64,000 nt of DNA, taken from Goodfellowiella coeruleoviolacea (GTDB lineage Bacteria; Actinomycetota; Actinomycetes; Mycobacteriales; Pseudonocardiaceae). Below, in pieces: positions 31,851 through 42,220 of the stretch (position 1 is the first letter of the stretch; each line of letters begins with the position of its first letter). A program made the translations under genes and the position numbers. The stretch spans positions 310,001-374,000 of the forward strand of contig NZ_JAMTCK010000003.1 in assembly GCF_024171785.1 (NCBI RefSeq), given 5' to 3'. The notes beneath the pieces are model-generated. The model saw only the letters and a list, made by a program, of their open reading frames with translations, searched no databases and had not been told where the DNA came from.

Positions 31851-33557
31851 TCAGCAGTGCGGCCGGCACTGGCGCTGGCTGATCGCGTCCAGCAGCACGC
31901 TGCGGATGTCCTCGGGCTGACGGGCCTGGTACGCCTTGCCGCCGGTGGCCGTGGCGATCTGGTTGAGCGCGTCCATGTCGGCGTCCGGTCCCAGGCCGAT
32001 GGTGATGAACGGCACGGGCTGCGCCTGGGCGGCCTCGCTGCGCAGCGTGTTCAGCAGGTCGGCCAGGCTGATGCCCTGGGGGTCCTCGTCCCGCCCGTCG
32101 GTGATCAACACGACCGCGTTGGCCTTGCTCGGGTCGTAGCCCTGGCGCGCGGCCCGGCTGGCGGCGAGCGCCGTGTCGTACAGCGCGGTGCCACCCCGCA
32201 CCAGGCCGGGCAGGCTGCCCACGCCCTCGGCGAGGGCCTGCCGGCGGGTGCGCCCGTTGTCCAGCTGCCCGCCGAGCGGCCCCAGGCTGACCAGTTCCCG
32301 CCAGTCGTTGGGTGGTGCCTGCTGGGTGGAGAACGCCCACAGACCGATCTGCGAGGTGTCCGGCAGCATGCCCAGCGCGGTCACGGCGGCGTCCCTGGCC
32401 AGCTCGATCCTGGTCTTGCCACCCGCGGCGCGGCCCTCCATGGAGCCGGACACGTCGAGCACCGCCAGCATCCTGGTGTCCTGGTTGACCGACGCCCACG
32501 CCTTGAGCAGCGCCTCGACCTGCTCGGGAGTGGGCTGCGGCAGGCTGGCCTCCACCCTCGGGTCCACCCCGTCCCGCTCCAGCGTCCAGCCGGGCGCCGG
32601 CTTGCCACCGGCGTTGCGGAAGCCGGCGTCGGTGAACCGCTGGGCAGTGCGCTCCGAGCGCAGTTCCCGTTCGAAGGCCGCCACGGCCTCAGCCGTGCCG
32701 GGCGGTTCGTTCTCCCTGGTCACCCGGATCAGGGGGAAGTCAAGGGCGGTGCTGCCCTCGGCCGGATAGCCCGCGAGCATCCGCCGCGTGCCGGCCGCCT
32801 GGTTCTGGGCCAGCACGAACTGCTCGGTGGTGATGATCACCGGACTGTTGTCCACACCGGCCGTCTGCGCCTTGCTGGCCGCCTCGCGCACGCTCGACAC
32901 CGTGTTGTCCCGCACCCGCAGCAGCGCGGCCACCAGCTCGGGTGGGGGCGTGCCCTGCGGGCCGTCCCCGAACATCGACCGCACCAGGGCGAGCCCGAGC
33001 AGTCCCTCGGTGGTGGTCGTGGGGTCGCTGGCCGCCACGGGCACACTGCCGTCGACCAGCTGGCGCCAGCTCATCGGAGCCTCGGCCCACCCCAGCCGCT
33101 GCGCGGTCGACTCGACCGCGCCGACCACCAGCGGGGTGCTCGCCAGTGAGGCTCCCACCTGCACCCGAGGCGCCCCGGTCTGCTCGCCGGCGGCCGAGGC
33201 GGCGGCGCGCTGCGCCCACACCGACGAGTCGGCGACCCACAGGGCCGGCGGGTTGATCCGCGCGGTGGGCAGTTCCCCGGCCACGTCCGAGGACTCGCGC
33301 GGCTCCACCGACACGTGCACACACCTGTCCGCGATCACCGGCTGGGCCTTGGTGAAGTCCTCGGCGACCTGGGTGACCACCTGCTGGGCGGCCGGGGCGA
33401 CGGCGACCTTGAGGGGGAGGTCCGCCGAACACTCAGGGCCGCGGGCCTGGCCCAGCACGACCACGGTGGCCGTGGCGGCCATGGCCACGCCCAGCAGCGC
33501 TCCCAGGGGGAGGGCGATGCGTCGGAGCAAGCCGGGCGGCTGGTGGTCCATTGCCAT
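31851..33557 (-). CDS. substrate-binding-like plus VWA domain protein
   Basis: A 568-residue membrane-anchored/secreted protein: N-terminal TM/signal anchor (LLRRIALPLGALLGVAMAAT, about 10-35), then an extracellular solute-binding-protein-like domain (about 45-330, KVAVAPAAQQVVTQVAEDF), then a von Willebrand A domain (about 365-560). The MIDAS is complete: DVSGSM, GGTALYD (Thr) and LITDGRDED. VWA domains bind partners through a metal ion. Actinobacterial members of this two-domain class are extracellular and of unknown role. Its 3' end faces a DnaA-box-pair element. The start is weakly supported by an RBS; ATG two codons later is equally possible. Confidence 0.88.
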   Translation of the reverse strand: MAMDHQPPGLLRRIALPLGALLGVAMAATATVVVLGQARGPECSADLPLKVAVAPAAQQVVTQVAEDFTKAQPVIADRCVHVSVEPRESSDVAGELPTARINPPALWVADSSVWAQRAAASAAGEQTGAPRVQVGASLASTPLVVGAVESTAQRLGWAEAPMSWRQLVDGSVPVAASDPTTTTEGLLGLALVRSMFGDGPQGTPPPELVAALLRVRDNTVSSVREAASKAQTAGVDNSPVIITTEQFVLAQNQAAGTRRMLAGYPAEGSTALDFPLIRVTRENEPPGTAEAVAAFERELRSERTAQRFTDAGFRNAGGKPAPGWTLERDGVDPRVEASLPQPTPEQVEALLKAWASVNQDTRMLAVLDVSGSMEGRAAGGKTRIELARDAAVTALGMLPDTSQIGLWAFSTQQAPPNDWRELVSLGPLGGQLDNGRTRRQALAEGVGSLPGLVRGGTALYDTALAASRAARQGYDPSKANAVVLITDGRDEDPQGISLADLLNTLRSEAAQAQPVPFITIGLGPDADMDALNQIATATGGKAYQARQPEDIRSVLLDAISQRQCRPHC

Positions 33558-34477
33558 GATTCAGGGTGCTTTCGGTAAACGAGTCACTCGATGTAGTGAT
33601 TGCTAACGGGCGGTGGCGCGCCGAGAATGACACGCCACCACGCGTGGGCCACCTCGCAGTGGCGTGCGTCACCTACGTTTCCGGTTATGTCGCTCGCTCG
33701 GCGTAGTCGGGTTGCTCCGACCAGGGCTGGCACCGGTGCGCCGAGCGTGGTTCCGGTCGCCACCGCCCGACCGGCGGTGTTCCGGCTCGGCGGGCGGCGG
33801 CTCGGCCGGCACTCCTGGGCTGGTCCCCGCTGCCGTCCAGCTCCCGGTCGCCCGGTCTGCGGCCACCCCGCGCTCCTGCCGCCCCGCGCTCCTGCCACTC
33901 CAGTGTTCCTGTCGCCCCGACCTGCTGCCGTCGCGGTCTCCTGCCCCTGCGATCCCCGTTGCCCGGGTCTCCTGCCGTTGTCGTTGACCCGGTCTCCGCT
34001 GCTGTTTCGGAGGGCCCTGCTGAGCTGGTACTTTGGAGGTGAGCACGGGTCTGGCCAGGCAACGGGCCGGACGCCGCCGCAGGTGGGCCGCCCGGCCGAG
34101 GCACGACCCCGGGGCCACTGAGCGGGGGCCAGGTGAGCGGGAAGTCGCCGAGTGGACGGCACTGAGCGGACCGCGCTGAGCAAAGGCCACTGGGTGTCCG
34201 CTCCGCGTGTTCCGGCGCCTGGAGCAGGTCGGATGTGTCTTTCGACGAACTCGGGGCGTAACTCCGCTCACGCTGGGAACACCACAGCCCGCTTACCCGT
34301 TACTGGCTTGGATGGTGGTAAGAGTCGGATACATCCGGTTCGGCCACTGGGGCACCCTGTCGCGGCGCTGGGCGGTAGTCTGGTCGGACCGGTGTGCCCC
34401 GTCCGCCTGGGCGGTGGGTAGCCACCACCCGACGTGAAAGTCAGGGAGGGTCGAGGCCGCCCGACGGCCGTAAGTGA
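33558..34477. other. 920-bp intergenic region upstream of ftsH
   Basis: No supported gene. About 33,760-34,000 is strongly pyrimidine-biased on the plus strand, with degenerate CTCCTGCC/GCTCCTG repeats (two near-identical copies about 33,866-33,900). All long frames here have codon composition unlike the neighbours and no ribosome sites. The last 150 bp should contain the ftsH promoter; no clear -10/-35 pair was identified. Confidence 0.5.
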
Positions 34478-36817
34478 ATGGACCGCAAGCGCCTACTCCG
34501 CAACCCACTGCTCTGGATCCTGGTGGTGTTGCTGGCCTACTTCACCGTTTCCACGCTGTTCGACGACTCCAGGGGCTACGTCCCGGTGTCGACCTCGAAG
34601 GCACTCGAACAGATCACGAGTGGCAATGTCAAGGAAGCCACTCTTGAGGACAAAGAACAACGGCTGAAGCTGACCCTCAACACGCCGGTTGACGGTTCCG
34701 ACCGGGTCCTCACCCAGTACCCGGCTGGTGCGACCAACGACGTGTTCTCCGCCCTCCGCGACAAGAACACGAACTTCAACACCACGGTCAGCCAGGACTC
34801 GTTCCTGGTGCAGATGTTGATCTACCTGGTCCCGCTGGGCCTGTTGCTGCTGTTGCTCATGTGGATCATGAACAACGCGCAGGGCGGCGGCAACCGGGTG
34901 CTCAACTTCGGCAAGTCCAAGGCCAAGCAGCTGTCCAAGGACATGCCCAAGACCACCTTCGCCGACGTCGCCGGCGCCGAGGAGGCGGTCGAGGAGCTGT
35001 ACGAGATCAAGGACTTCCTGCAGAACCCCGGTCGCTACCAGGCGCTCGGCGCCAAGATCCCCAAGGGTGTGCTGCTCTACGGTCCGCCGGGCACCGGTAA
35101 GACGCTGCTCGCCCGCGCCGTGGCCGGTGAGGCCGGCGTGCCGTTCTACTCGATCTCCGGCTCGGACTTCGTCGAGATGTTCGTCGGTGTGGGTGCCTCG
35201 CGCGTGCGCGACCTGTTCGAGCAGGCCAAGCAGAACGCCCCGTGCATCATCTTCGTCGACGAGATCGACGCGGTCGGTCGGCAGCGCGGCGCCGGGCTCG
35301 GCGGCGGCCACGACGAGCGCGAGCAGACGCTGAACCAGCTGCTGGTCGAGATGGACGGCTTCGACTCGCGCGGCGGGATCATCCTGATCGCGGCCACCAA
35401 CCGGCCCGACATCCTGGACCCGGCGCTGCTGCGGCCCGGCCGGTTCGACCGGCAGATCCCGGTGTCCGCGCCCGACCTGCGCGGCCGGCAGGCCATCCTG
35501 AACGTGCACGCCAAGGGCAAGCCGTTGGCCCAGGACGTCGACCTGAACAGCCTGGCCAAGCGGACCGTGGGCATGTCCGGCGCCGACCTGGCCAACGTGA
35601 TCAACGAGGCCGCCCTGCTCACCGCCCGCCAGAACGGCACGGTCATCACCGCCGCCGCCCTGGAGGAGTCGGTCGACCGGGTGATCGGTGGCCCGGCCCG
35701 CAAGAGCCGGATCATCTCCGAGAAGGAGAAGAAGATCACCGCCTACCACGAGGGCGGGCACGCGCTCGCCGCGTGGGCCATGCCGGACCTGGAGCCGGTC
35801 TACAAGCTGACCATCCTGCCGCGCGGTCGCACCGGCGGTCACGCCCTGGTCGTCCCCGAGGACGACAAGGAGTTGATGACCCGCTCGGAGATGATCGCCC
35901 GACTGGTGTTCGCGCTGGGCGGCCGGTCCGCCGAGGAACTGGTGTTCCACGAGCCGACCACGGGCGCCTCCAGCGACATCGAGCAGGCGACCAAGATCGC
36001 CCGCGCCATGGTCACCGAGTACGGCATGAGCGCCCGACTGGGCGCGGTCAAGTACGGCCAGGACCAGGGTGACCCGTTCCTCGGCCGGTCCATGGGCCAC
36101 CAGCCGGACTACTCCCTCGAGGTCGCGCACGAGATCGACGAGGAGGTCCGCAAGCTCATCGAGGCCGCGCACAACGAGGCGTGGCAGGTGCTCAACACCT
36201 ACCGCGACGTGCTCGACGACCTGGTGCTCGAACTGCTCGACAAGGAAACCCTGCACCGCAGGGACCTGGAGCGGATCTTCGCCCGGGTGGAGAAGCGGCC
36301 GAGGATCACCCAGTTCAACGACTTCGGCACCCGCACCCCCTCGGACAAGCCGCCCATCAAGACCAGGGCGGAACTGGCCATGGAGCGGGGCGAGCCGTGG
36401 CCGCCGGTCACCGAGGACAAGCCCACCCCGGTGGGCACGGTCGGCGGTGCCGCGGACACACCGGGTGGGCCGCCCCGGTCCAACCCGGACACCCCGCCCG
36501 GGCCCAACGGGTCCCACCCGCCCTACGGCCAGCCCGTGCCGGGCCTGCCCCAGCCAGGACCTGGTCAGTACTACGGCGGCGGCACCCGCCCGGCCACCGT
36601 GCCGTCCGGGCCGCCCAACTACGGCGCACCGCCCGGGTGGACCCCGGCGACCGTGCCGGCTGGCCAGTCCCAGCAGCAGTGGAAGCCCTCGTCGTTCGAG
36701 CCGGACCAGGTGAACATGAACGACCAGGGCACCGGCTCCGGCTCCCACCCTGCGGAATCCGCTGAGTCTGACACCACGAAACCAGCGTCGGACACCGACC
36801 AGAACAACGGGCGCTGA
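34478..36817 (+). CDS. ftsH: ATP-dependent zinc metalloprotease FtsH
   Basis: A 779-residue membrane AAA protease that degrades misassembled and regulatory membrane proteins. Two N-terminal TM helices (about 9-28 and 112-132) flank a periplasmic domain. Walker A GPPGTGKT (about 202), Walker [31 protein letters not shown], zinc site HEGGH (about 424; Gly in place of the usual Ala in the third position, common in actinobacteria). The last about 150 residues are a Pro/Gly-rich tail. It directly precedes folE (7-bp gap), heading the folate operon. Confidence 0.97.
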   Translation: MDRKRLLRNPLLWILVVLLAYFTVSTLFDDSRGYVPVSTSKALEQITSGNVKEATLEDKEQRLKLTLNTPVDGSDRVLTQYPAGATNDVFSALRDKNTNFNTTVSQDSFLVQMLIYLVPLGLLLLLLMWIMNNAQGGGNRVLNFGKSKAKQLSKDMPKTTFADVAGAEEAVEELYEIKDFLQNPGRYQALGAKIPKGVLLYGPPGTGKTLLARAVAGEAGVPFYSISGSDFVEMFVGVGASRVRDLFEQAKQNAPCIIFVDEIDAVGRQRGAGLGGGHDEREQTLNQLLVEMDGFDSRGGIILIAATNRPDILDPALLRPGRFDRQIPVSAPDLRGRQAILNVHAKGKPLAQDVDLNSLAKRTVGMSGADLANVINEAALLTARQNGTVITAAALEESVDRVIGGPARKSRIISEKEKKITAYHEGGHALAAWAMPDLEPVYKLTILPRGRTGGHALVVPEDDKELMTRSEMIARLVFALGGRSAEELVFHEPTTGASSDIEQATKIARAMVTEYGMSARLGAVKYGQDQGDPFLGRSMGHQPDYSLEVAHEIDEEVRKLIEAAHNEAWQVLNTYRDVLDDLVLELLDKETLHRRDLERIFARVEKRPRITQFNDFGTRTPSDKPPIKTRAELAMERGEPWPPVTEDKPTPVGTVGGAADTPGGPPRSNPDTPPGPNGSHPPYGQPVPGLPQPGPGQYYGGGTRPATVPSGPPNYGAPPGWTPATVPAGQSQQQWKPSSFEPDQVNMNDQGTGSGSHPAESAESDTTKPASDTDQNNGR

Positions 36818-36824
36818 CACACTG

Positions 36825-37517
36825 GTGGCTGTGATGCGCTCGAACATGGGATCGACCAGCGCGGCCCACCAGGCTCACGACGAGCCCGTCAACGGGGACG
36901 ACCTCTCCGTTGACGGGCCCGTCCGCGTCAACGCCCGCAAACTCGGCTTTGACCAGGCACGCGCCGAACACGCCGTGCGTGAGCTGCTGCTGGCCTGCGG
37001 CGAGGACCCGGATCGGGAAGGGTTGCGGGACACCCCGGCCAGGGTGGCCAGGGCCTACCGCGAGTTGTTCGCCGGTCTGTTCACCGATCCGGACGCCGTG
37101 CTGGCCAAGACCTTCGACGAGAGCCACGAGGAACTCGTCCTGGTCACCGACATCCCGATGTACAGCACCTGCGAGCACCACCTGCTCCCGTTCCACGGGG
37201 TGGCGCACGTCGGCTACATCCCCAACCAGGAAGGACAGGTCACCGGCCTGTCCAAGCTGGCGCGACTGGTCGACCTGTACGCCAGGCGGCCACAGGTGCA
37301 GGAGCGGTTGACCTCGCAGATCGCCGACGCGCTGGTGCGCAGGCTGGAACCGCGCGGGGTGATCGTGGTGGTCGAGGCCGAGCACCTGTGCATGGGCATG
37401 CGCGGGGTGCGCAAGCCCGGCTCGCGGACCACCACCTCGGCGGTGCGCGGGCTGTTCCGCACCTCGGCCTCTTCCCGGGCCGAGGCGATCGGCCTGATCA
37501 AGGGGCGGTCGGTGTGA
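36825..37517 (+). CDS. folE: GTP cyclohydrolase I
   Basis: A 230-residue first enzyme of folate synthesis, GTP to 7,8-dihydroneopterin triphosphate. Zinc ligands in [10 protein letters not shown] and HLCMGMRGV (Cys-His-Cys), with the [10 protein letters not shown]-terminal signature. The first about 40 residues are a variable acidic extension, so ATG at 36834 or 36846 are possible starts. The stop overlaps folP by 4 bases, so the two are co-translated. Confidence 0.95.
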   Translation: MAVMRSNMGSTSAAHQAHDEPVNGDDLSVDGPVRVNARKLGFDQARAEHAVRELLLACGEDPDREGLRDTPARVARAYRELFAGLFTDPDAVLAKTFDESHEELVLVTDIPMYSTCEHHLLPFHGVAHVGYIPNQEGQVTGLSKLARLVDLYARRPQVQERLTSQIADALVRRLEPRGVIVVVEAEHLCMGMRGVRKPGSRTTTSAVRGLFRTSASSRAEAIGLIKGRSV

Positions 37518-38350
37518 CCCTGCCCCAGCCGGGCCGCTGCGTGGTGATGGGGGTGCTCAACGTCACCCCGGACTCGTTCTCCGACGGCGGCCGCTACCTC
37601 AACCACGACGAGGCCATCGCCCACGGCGTGGCCATGCACGCGCGTGGCGCCGACCTGATCGACGTGGGCGGCGAGTCCACCCGACCCGGCGCGGACCGGG
37701 TCGAAGCCGACATCGAGGCCGCGCGGGTCACCCCGGTCATCCGCGCGCTGGCCGCCGAGGGCGTGCCGGTCAGCGTGGACACCATGCGCGCCGAGGTGGC
37801 CAACGCCGCGCTGGAGGCCGGTGCCGTCCTGGTCAACGACGTCTCCGGTGGACTGGCCGACCCGAACATGGCCAAGGTGGTCGCCGAGGCTGGCGCGCCC
37901 TGGGTGCTGATGCACTGGCGCGGCCACAGCCGGCACATGACCGAGCTGGCCGAGTACCACGACGTGGTGGCCGAGGTGCGCGACGAGCTGTCCGCCCGGG
38001 TCGACGCCGCGCTGGCCGCCGGAGTGGACGCGAGCGCGCTGGTGCTCGATCCCGGCCTGGGCTTTGCCAAGCGGGCCGAACACGACTGGGCGTTGCTGCA
38101 CCGGATGGACGAGCTGCTGGCCATGGGCATGCCCGTGCTGGTCGGCGCGTCCCGGAAGCGCTTCCTCGGCCGGCTGCTGGCCGATGCCGAGGGCCGGCCC
38201 CGCCCACCCGACGGGCGGGAACAGGCCACCGCGGCGATCTCCGCGCTGGCCGCGGCGGCTGGCGCGTGGGGCGTGCGCGTGCACGACGTGGGCAGTTCAC
38301 TGGACGCGGTGCTGGTGGCTGAGGCGTGGCGGCGCGGGAGCGCGCCGTGA
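37514..38350 (+). CDS. folP: dihydropteroate synthase
   Basis: A 278-residue sulfonamide target condensing dihydropterin pyrophosphate with p-aminobenzoate. Signatures: [16 protein letters not shown] (about 12-27), [29 protein letters not shown] and [10 protein letters not shown], all canonical. GTG at 37514 overlaps the folE stop. This is the full-length functional FolP1-type by signature; the degenerate paralogue of mycobacteria lacks some of these. Confidence 0.96.
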   Translation: MTLPQPGRCVVMGVLNVTPDSFSDGGRYLNHDEAIAHGVAMHARGADLIDVGGESTRPGADRVEADIEAARVTPVIRALAAEGVPVSVDTMRAEVANAALEAGAVLVNDVSGGLADPNMAKVVAEAGAPWVLMHWRGHSRHMTELAEYHDVVAEVRDELSARVDAALAAGVDASALVLDPGLGFAKRAEHDWALLHRMDELLAMGMPVLVGASRKRFLGRLLADAEGRPRPPDGREQATAAISALAAAAGAWGVRVHDVGSSLDAVLVAEAWRRGSAP

Positions 38351-38414
38351 CCGCGGTGACGGGGGCCGGCGCGGTGGTGGACCGGTGGCGGGCAGCAGTG
38401 GACGCGGAGGTGGC

Positions 38415-38804
38415 ATGACCGACCGGATCACCCTGACCGGGCTCAGGGTGCGCGGGCACCACGGGGTGTTCGAGCACGAGAAGCGCGATGGCCAGGACTT
38501 CCTGGTCGACGTGGTGGTGTGGCTGGATCTCGACCGCGCCGCCGCCACCGACGACCTGCGGGACACCCTGCACTACGGCGAGCTGGCCGAGCAGGCCGCC
38601 GCGATCGTGGGCGGCGAGCCGTGCGACCTCATTGAGACCGTGGCGGGCAAGGTGGCCGACCAGGTGATGACCGACGAGCGGGTGCACGCGGTCGAGGTGA
38701 CCATCCACAAACCGTCCGCGCCGATCCCGCTGACCTTCGCCGACGTGGCGGTGACCATCCGCAGGTCCCGCCGGGGCGGCCGCGGCCGAGTGGTCCCGGC
38801 ATGA
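38415..38804 (+). CDS. folB: dihydroneopterin aldolase
   Basis: A 129-residue T-fold enzyme. [19 protein letters not shown] (catalytic region near the N-terminus), the [15 protein letters not shown] helix, [11 protein letters not shown] at the C-terminus. It converts 7,8-dihydroneopterin to 6-hydroxymethyl-dihydropterin. GGAGG lies 4 bases before the ATG. There is a 64-bp gap after folP. A DnaA-box-pair element (copy B) separates it from folK. Confidence 0.95.
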   Translation: MTDRITLTGLRVRGHHGVFEHEKRDGQDFLVDVVVWLDLDRAAATDDLRDTLHYGELAEQAAAIVGGEPCDLIETVAGKVADQVMTDERVHAVEVTIHKPSAPIPLTFADVAVTIRRSRRGGRGRVVPA

Positions 38805-38832
38805 CCCCGTGGCGTTCCCCCCGCCAGCACAG

Positions 38833-38939
38833 CCCCCACCCTCCACCGGGGGGCGTCCCCTGGACCAGCCTATCGGTGCTGGGCGCTGGGGGAAGGCTGG
38901 CGAGCTGGTCTGTGGACAACCCAGGGGGCTGTGGACAAC
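38833..38939 (-). repeat. dispersed DnaA-box-pair element, copy B
   Basis: Minus-strand copy: two TTGTCCACA (38930-38938 and 38911-38919; 19 bp apart), TAGGCTG at 38866-38872 (minus), then GACGCCCCCC and GGGTGGGGG down to 38833. It points at the folB 3' end, 29 bp beyond, i.e. antisense to the folate operon in which it is inserted. Confidence 0.75.
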
Positions 38940-39054
38940 TGGCCGCACGATCGGGTGATTTTGCGGCGGGTGGGCTGGTCCCGGTGTTCAATGCCGCCGC
39001 GTTGGCGGGCGTGGCGCCGGGCAGCGCGCGCTGTGTCGGGCTGGTGGGGGCGGC

Positions 39055-39555
39055 ATGAGCAGCGCGGTGCTGTCCATCGGCTCGAACCTGGGTGACCGGC
39101 TCGCGCACCTGCGGGCAGCCGTGGCGAACCTGGGCGGCGCCGTGGTCGCGGTGTCGCCGGTCTACCAGACCGCGCCGTGGGGGCCGGTCGCCCAGGACGA
39201 CTACTTCAACGCGGTCGTGCTGGTCGACGACCCCGCCGTGGACGCGCGCGGTTGGTTGGACCGGGCGTGGGACTGCGAGCGGAGCGCCGGGCGCGTGCGG
39301 GACGTGCGGTGGGGGCCGCGCACCCTGGACGTCGACGTGGTCGCGGTGGACCAGGTGATCCAGGAGACCCCGGACCTGGTGCTGCCGCACCCCCGCGCGC
39401 ACGAGCGGGCGTTCGTCCTGGTGCCCTGGCTCGACGTGGCGCCAGCGGCTGAGTTGCCCGGACGCGGGCCGGTCGCGGACCTGGTCCGCGCACTGCCCGC
39501 CGACGAGTTGGCCGGTGTGCGCCGGCGTGCCGATCTGCGACTGGAGGTCGAGTGA
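39055..39555 (+). CDS. folK: 2-amino-4-hydroxy-6-hydroxymethyldihydropteridine pyrophosphokinase
   Basis: A 166-residue HPPK, ATP-dependent activation of the pterin before FolP. Signatures: SIGSNLGDRLAHL, VYQTAPWG, DYFNAVV, RWGPRTLDVDVVAVD (catalytic Arg/Asp pair region) and PHPRAHERAFVLVP. It lies 250 bp after folB, and the stop overlaps the DUF3180 gene by 4 bases. Confidence 0.95.
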   Translation: MSSAVLSIGSNLGDRLAHLRAAVANLGGAVVAVSPVYQTAPWGPVAQDDYFNAVVLVDDPAVDARGWLDRAWDCERSAGRVRDVRWGPRTLDVDVVAVDQVIQETPDLVLPHPRAHERAFVLVPWLDVAPAAELPGRGPVADLVRALPADELAGVRRRADLRLEVE

Positions 39556-40025
39556 GGTTCACCAGGGCACGTGATCTCGTTGTGATCGCGCTGGTCGCCG
39601 CGGTGGTGGTGCACCTGGTCATCCGCTCCGCCTACACCGTGCTGCCCACCCTGCCACGGCTGGCCGGCATCACCCTGCTCGTGGTCGCCGCCGTGGACGT
39701 GGTGCTCGGCTTCTCGGTGCGGGCCCGGGTGCAGCACAAGGCCGGCGCCAAACCGGTGGCGCCACTGGCCGCGGCCAGGGCGGTGGCGTTGGCCAAGGCG
39801 TCCTCCCTGGTCGGCGCGATCATGCTGGGCACCTGGGTCGGCTTCGTCGGTTACGTCCTGCCCCGGCGTGGCGAACTGGTCGCCGCCGCCAGCGACACGA
39901 TCAGCGCGCTGATCGGCGTGGTCTGCGCCGCGGCCCTGATCGGCGCGGGGCTGTGGCTGGAGTACTGCTGCAAGACCCCGGACCGCCCGGACGACGACGC
40001 CGGAAACGACCGGTCCGCCCGCTGA
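39552..40025 (+). CDS. DUF3180 membrane protein
   Basis: A 157-residue protein with four hydrophobic segments (LVVIALVAAVVVHLVI; LPRLAGITLLVVAAVDVVLG; SLVGAIMLGTWVGFVGYVL; LIGVVCAAALIGAGLWLEY), matching the DUF3180 family found directly after folK in most actinobacteria. GTG overlaps the folK stop. The function is unknown; the fixed position suggests a link to folate metabolism or simply co-expression. Confidence 0.88.
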   Translation: MRFTRARDLVVIALVAAVVVHLVIRSAYTVLPTLPRLAGITLLVVAAVDVVLGFSVRARVQHKAGAKPVAPLAAARAVALAKASSLVGAIMLGTWVGFVGYVLPRRGELVAAASDTISALIGVVCAAALIGAGLWLEYCCKTPDRPDDDAGNDRSAR

Positions 40026-40263
40026 CCCGGCTGTTTGTCCACGCCAGGTTGCATGTTCCGGCATAACGTTATGGATTCACACACCGCGCGTTAGGTTTCC
40101 GGCGATTTCAAACACGGCGAGTGAGGAAGTGGATCAGTCGGGCTAACCACTTCTGAGTGATCGGCCGCAAACCCGGTGTAACCAATCATTGCGCTCCGGG
40201 TGCACCCGGAAAAATTCCAAGGGCTAGATATCAGTCGCATAACTGACCGGTACCGTATAGGCC

Positions 40264-42216
40264 ATGACCGGCCGGAGCTCCTCGACCGATGAACCGAGCG
40301 ACGGCCGTGGTTCTGGGCGGGTGCTGCTGCTAGCGGTGCTGGCACTCGCTCTGGTTGCCGCGGCCGTGTTGGTGTTCAGTGAAAACGCGCGATGGCTTCG
40401 GCTCGGCATTGTGGCGGCATTGTGGGCCGCCCTGGTCGGCGCGTTCCTCGCGGCCAAGTACCGCAGACAGGTGGCCGCGCGCGAGGACGAGGTCGCCGAT
40501 CTCCAGTCGGTGTACGAGCTGGAACTCGAACGCGAGATCAACGCCCGGCGCGAATACGAGCTGGAGGTCGAGGCCGCCACCAGGCGGGCGATGGACGAGG
40601 AGTCCCGGGAGGACCTCGACGCGCTGCGCGCCGAGCTGCACGCGCTGCGCGAGAGCCTGGAGGCCCTGCTCGGCGGCGAGGTGCTGGTCGAGCGGGTCGC
40701 GCTGCGGGCGGAGTCCACCCGGATGCGCTCGCTGTCCGACCAGTCCAGGCTGGTGGCCATGGGTGATGACCGGATCATCGCCAGGACCGACGACCGGCGC
40801 CGAGGCATCACCGCCGGCCCGGCGAGCGCCACCGGTCAGCCACAGGCCAAGCGCACCCCGGCCAAGAGCACCCCCACCAGGACCACGTCCACCAGGAGCA
40901 CCCCGGCCAAGGCGGCTCCGGCCAAGGGCGCGCCGACCACGGGCACGACCGGCGCCAGGACCGGCACTACGCCCGTTGGCGCCAAGAACACCCCGGCCAA
41001 GAGCGGGCCGGACAAGCCGCCGGCTGGCCGGGAGCAGGCGGTCGAACGCACCGAGCTGATCGAGGTGGGGCCGGCCGAGGTGCCGGTCCGCCCCGAGCAG
41101 AGCCGGGCCGAGCAGCCCCGCCGGGAACAGGGTCGGCCCGAACCCAAGCGGCCGGAGCCGGCCAGGCGGGAGCCGCAGGGACCGCCGCCGCCCAGGCAGC
41201 AGCCCACCGTGGTGGTGCCCAGGGCCGCCGTGGGTCAGCAGCCCGACCAGCAGCGCGCCGAGGACGCCGCCACCCGCACGGACATGCCCACGGTCGAGCG
41301 CGGCCGGGGCGCGCCGGCCGCGGCGCGCGCCGAATCCAGCGAGCTGACCAGGCGACTCGACCCGGAGCGGGCTGCCCGCGACGGTGGCCAGCGCCCACCC
41401 GCGGCGCCCGCCGCCCAGGCCATGCCCGGGCCGCGCGACCGCACCGGCGCGCCCGCCGAGCGCCCCCCCTACGGTGGTCCGACGGAATGGCCCAAGCCGG
41501 TTGACGACCTCGACCCGCCCGCCCGTCGACACCGGCCGGACGTCGGCCGGGTGGCCGAGGTTCGACCGGGCGAGTCCAGGTCGGGTGAGTTCCGGACTGG
41601 TGAGCCGAGGTCGGGCGAGTACCGGACCGGCGACCCGCGGTCGGGTGAATTTCGCACGGGTGATCCCAGGTCGGGTGAGTTCCGGGCCGGTGAGCCCCGG
41701 CGCGGTGACACCAGGGCGGCGGAACCCAGGCCCGGCGAACCCCGGACCAGGGACGCGCGCGCCGTGGAGCCCCGCGCCGTGGAGCCCCGGGGCGGTGAAC
41801 GCCGCGGTGCGGAACTGGACCGGGGCCGGCCGCAGCCGTCCGGCCAGTACGCCCAACGCGATCCGCGGGAGTCGCGGCAGGCCCACAACGCCTGGGACGC
41901 GGCCGAGCCTCGGGAGCCGCAGGGCGGCCAGTCGGGGCGTCGGGCCGCACCGGACGAGTCGTCGGGTGCCTGGCCGACCGAGGGCCGTCGACACCGGTCC
42001 GCCGCGGACGACGCCCCAGCGTGGGACCAGGTCGGCTGGGCCGGCACCGAGGACGCCGACGACGCACCTGGCCGCCGGCAGGCCAAACCCGCTCCGAACG
42101 ACGAGGGGGCAGGCGGGTCGGGTGCGCACGCCGCGGGCAAGTCGGTCAGTGAGCTGCTGGCCGCCTACGGCAACGCCGAGTCGGGACGCCGTCGTCGCCG
42201 CCGCGCCGACGACTGA
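40264..42216 (+). CDS. DUF6779-type membrane protein with coiled coil and long disordered tail
   Basis: A 650-residue protein: two N-terminal TM helices (about 19-38 and 44-65), a coiled coil rich in Glu/Arg (about 70-150, REDEVADLQSVYELELEREI), then a roughly 450-residue Pro/Arg/Ala-rich disordered tail with Lys/Thr-rich repeats (TPAKSTPTRTTS) and a tandem decapeptide. A short globular end SVSELLAAYGNAESGRRRRR closes it. Architecture is like envelope/division-associated actinobacterial proteins; the function is unknown. TACCGT (40251-40256) with ATG 7 nt later suggests a leaderless start. Conserved position after DUF3180. Confidence 0.8.
   Translation: MTGRSSSTDEPSDGRGSGRVLLLAVLALALVAAAVLVFSENARWLRLGIVAALWAALVGAFLAAKYRRQVAAREDEVADLQSVYELELEREINARREYELEVEAATRRAMDEESREDLDALRAELHALRESLEALLGGEVLVERVALRAESTRMRSLSDQSRLVAMGDDRIIARTDDRRRGITAGPASATGQPQAKRTPAKSTPTRTTSTRSTPAKAAPAKGAPTTGTTGARTGTTPVGAKNTPAKSGPDKPPAGREQAVERTELIEVGPAEVPVRPEQSRAEQPRREQGRPEPKRPEPARREPQGPPPPRQQPTVVVPRAAVGQQPDQQRAEDAATRTDMPTVERGRGAPAAARAESSELTRRLDPERAARDGGQRPPAAPAAQAMPGPRDRTGAPAERPPYGGPTEWPKPVDDLDPPARRHRPDVGRVAEVRPGESRSGEFRTGEPRSGEYRTGDPRSGEFRTGDPRSGEFRAGEPRRGDTRAAEPRPGEPRTRDARAVEPRAVEPRGGERRGAELDRGRPQPSGQYAQRDPRESRQAHNAWDAAEPREPQGGQSGRRAAPDESSGAWPTEGRRHRSAADDAPAWDQVGWAGTEDADDAPGRRQAKPAPNDEGAGGSGAHAAGKSVSELLAAYGNAESGRRRRRRADD
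41576..41700 (+). repeat. in-frame decapeptide tandem repeat in DUF6779 gene
   Basis: About four units of the type RSGEFRTGDP (variants RSGEYRTGDP, RSGEFRAGEP) at protein residues about 438-479, i.e. a 30-bp repeat at DNA level. It is charged, alternating basic/acidic, and probably disordered. Confidence 0.7.
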
Positions 42217-42220
42217 CTGC

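Noticed and set aside
33600-34271. Overlapping 170-200 codon frames on both strands
   Set aside because: No RBS, no motif, simple-sequence bias; treated as non-coding.
41576-41700. CRISPR-like array
   Set aside because: The repeats are contiguous, in frame, imperfect and lack spacers; they encode a decapeptide. No CRISPR array or cas gene is seen in the window.
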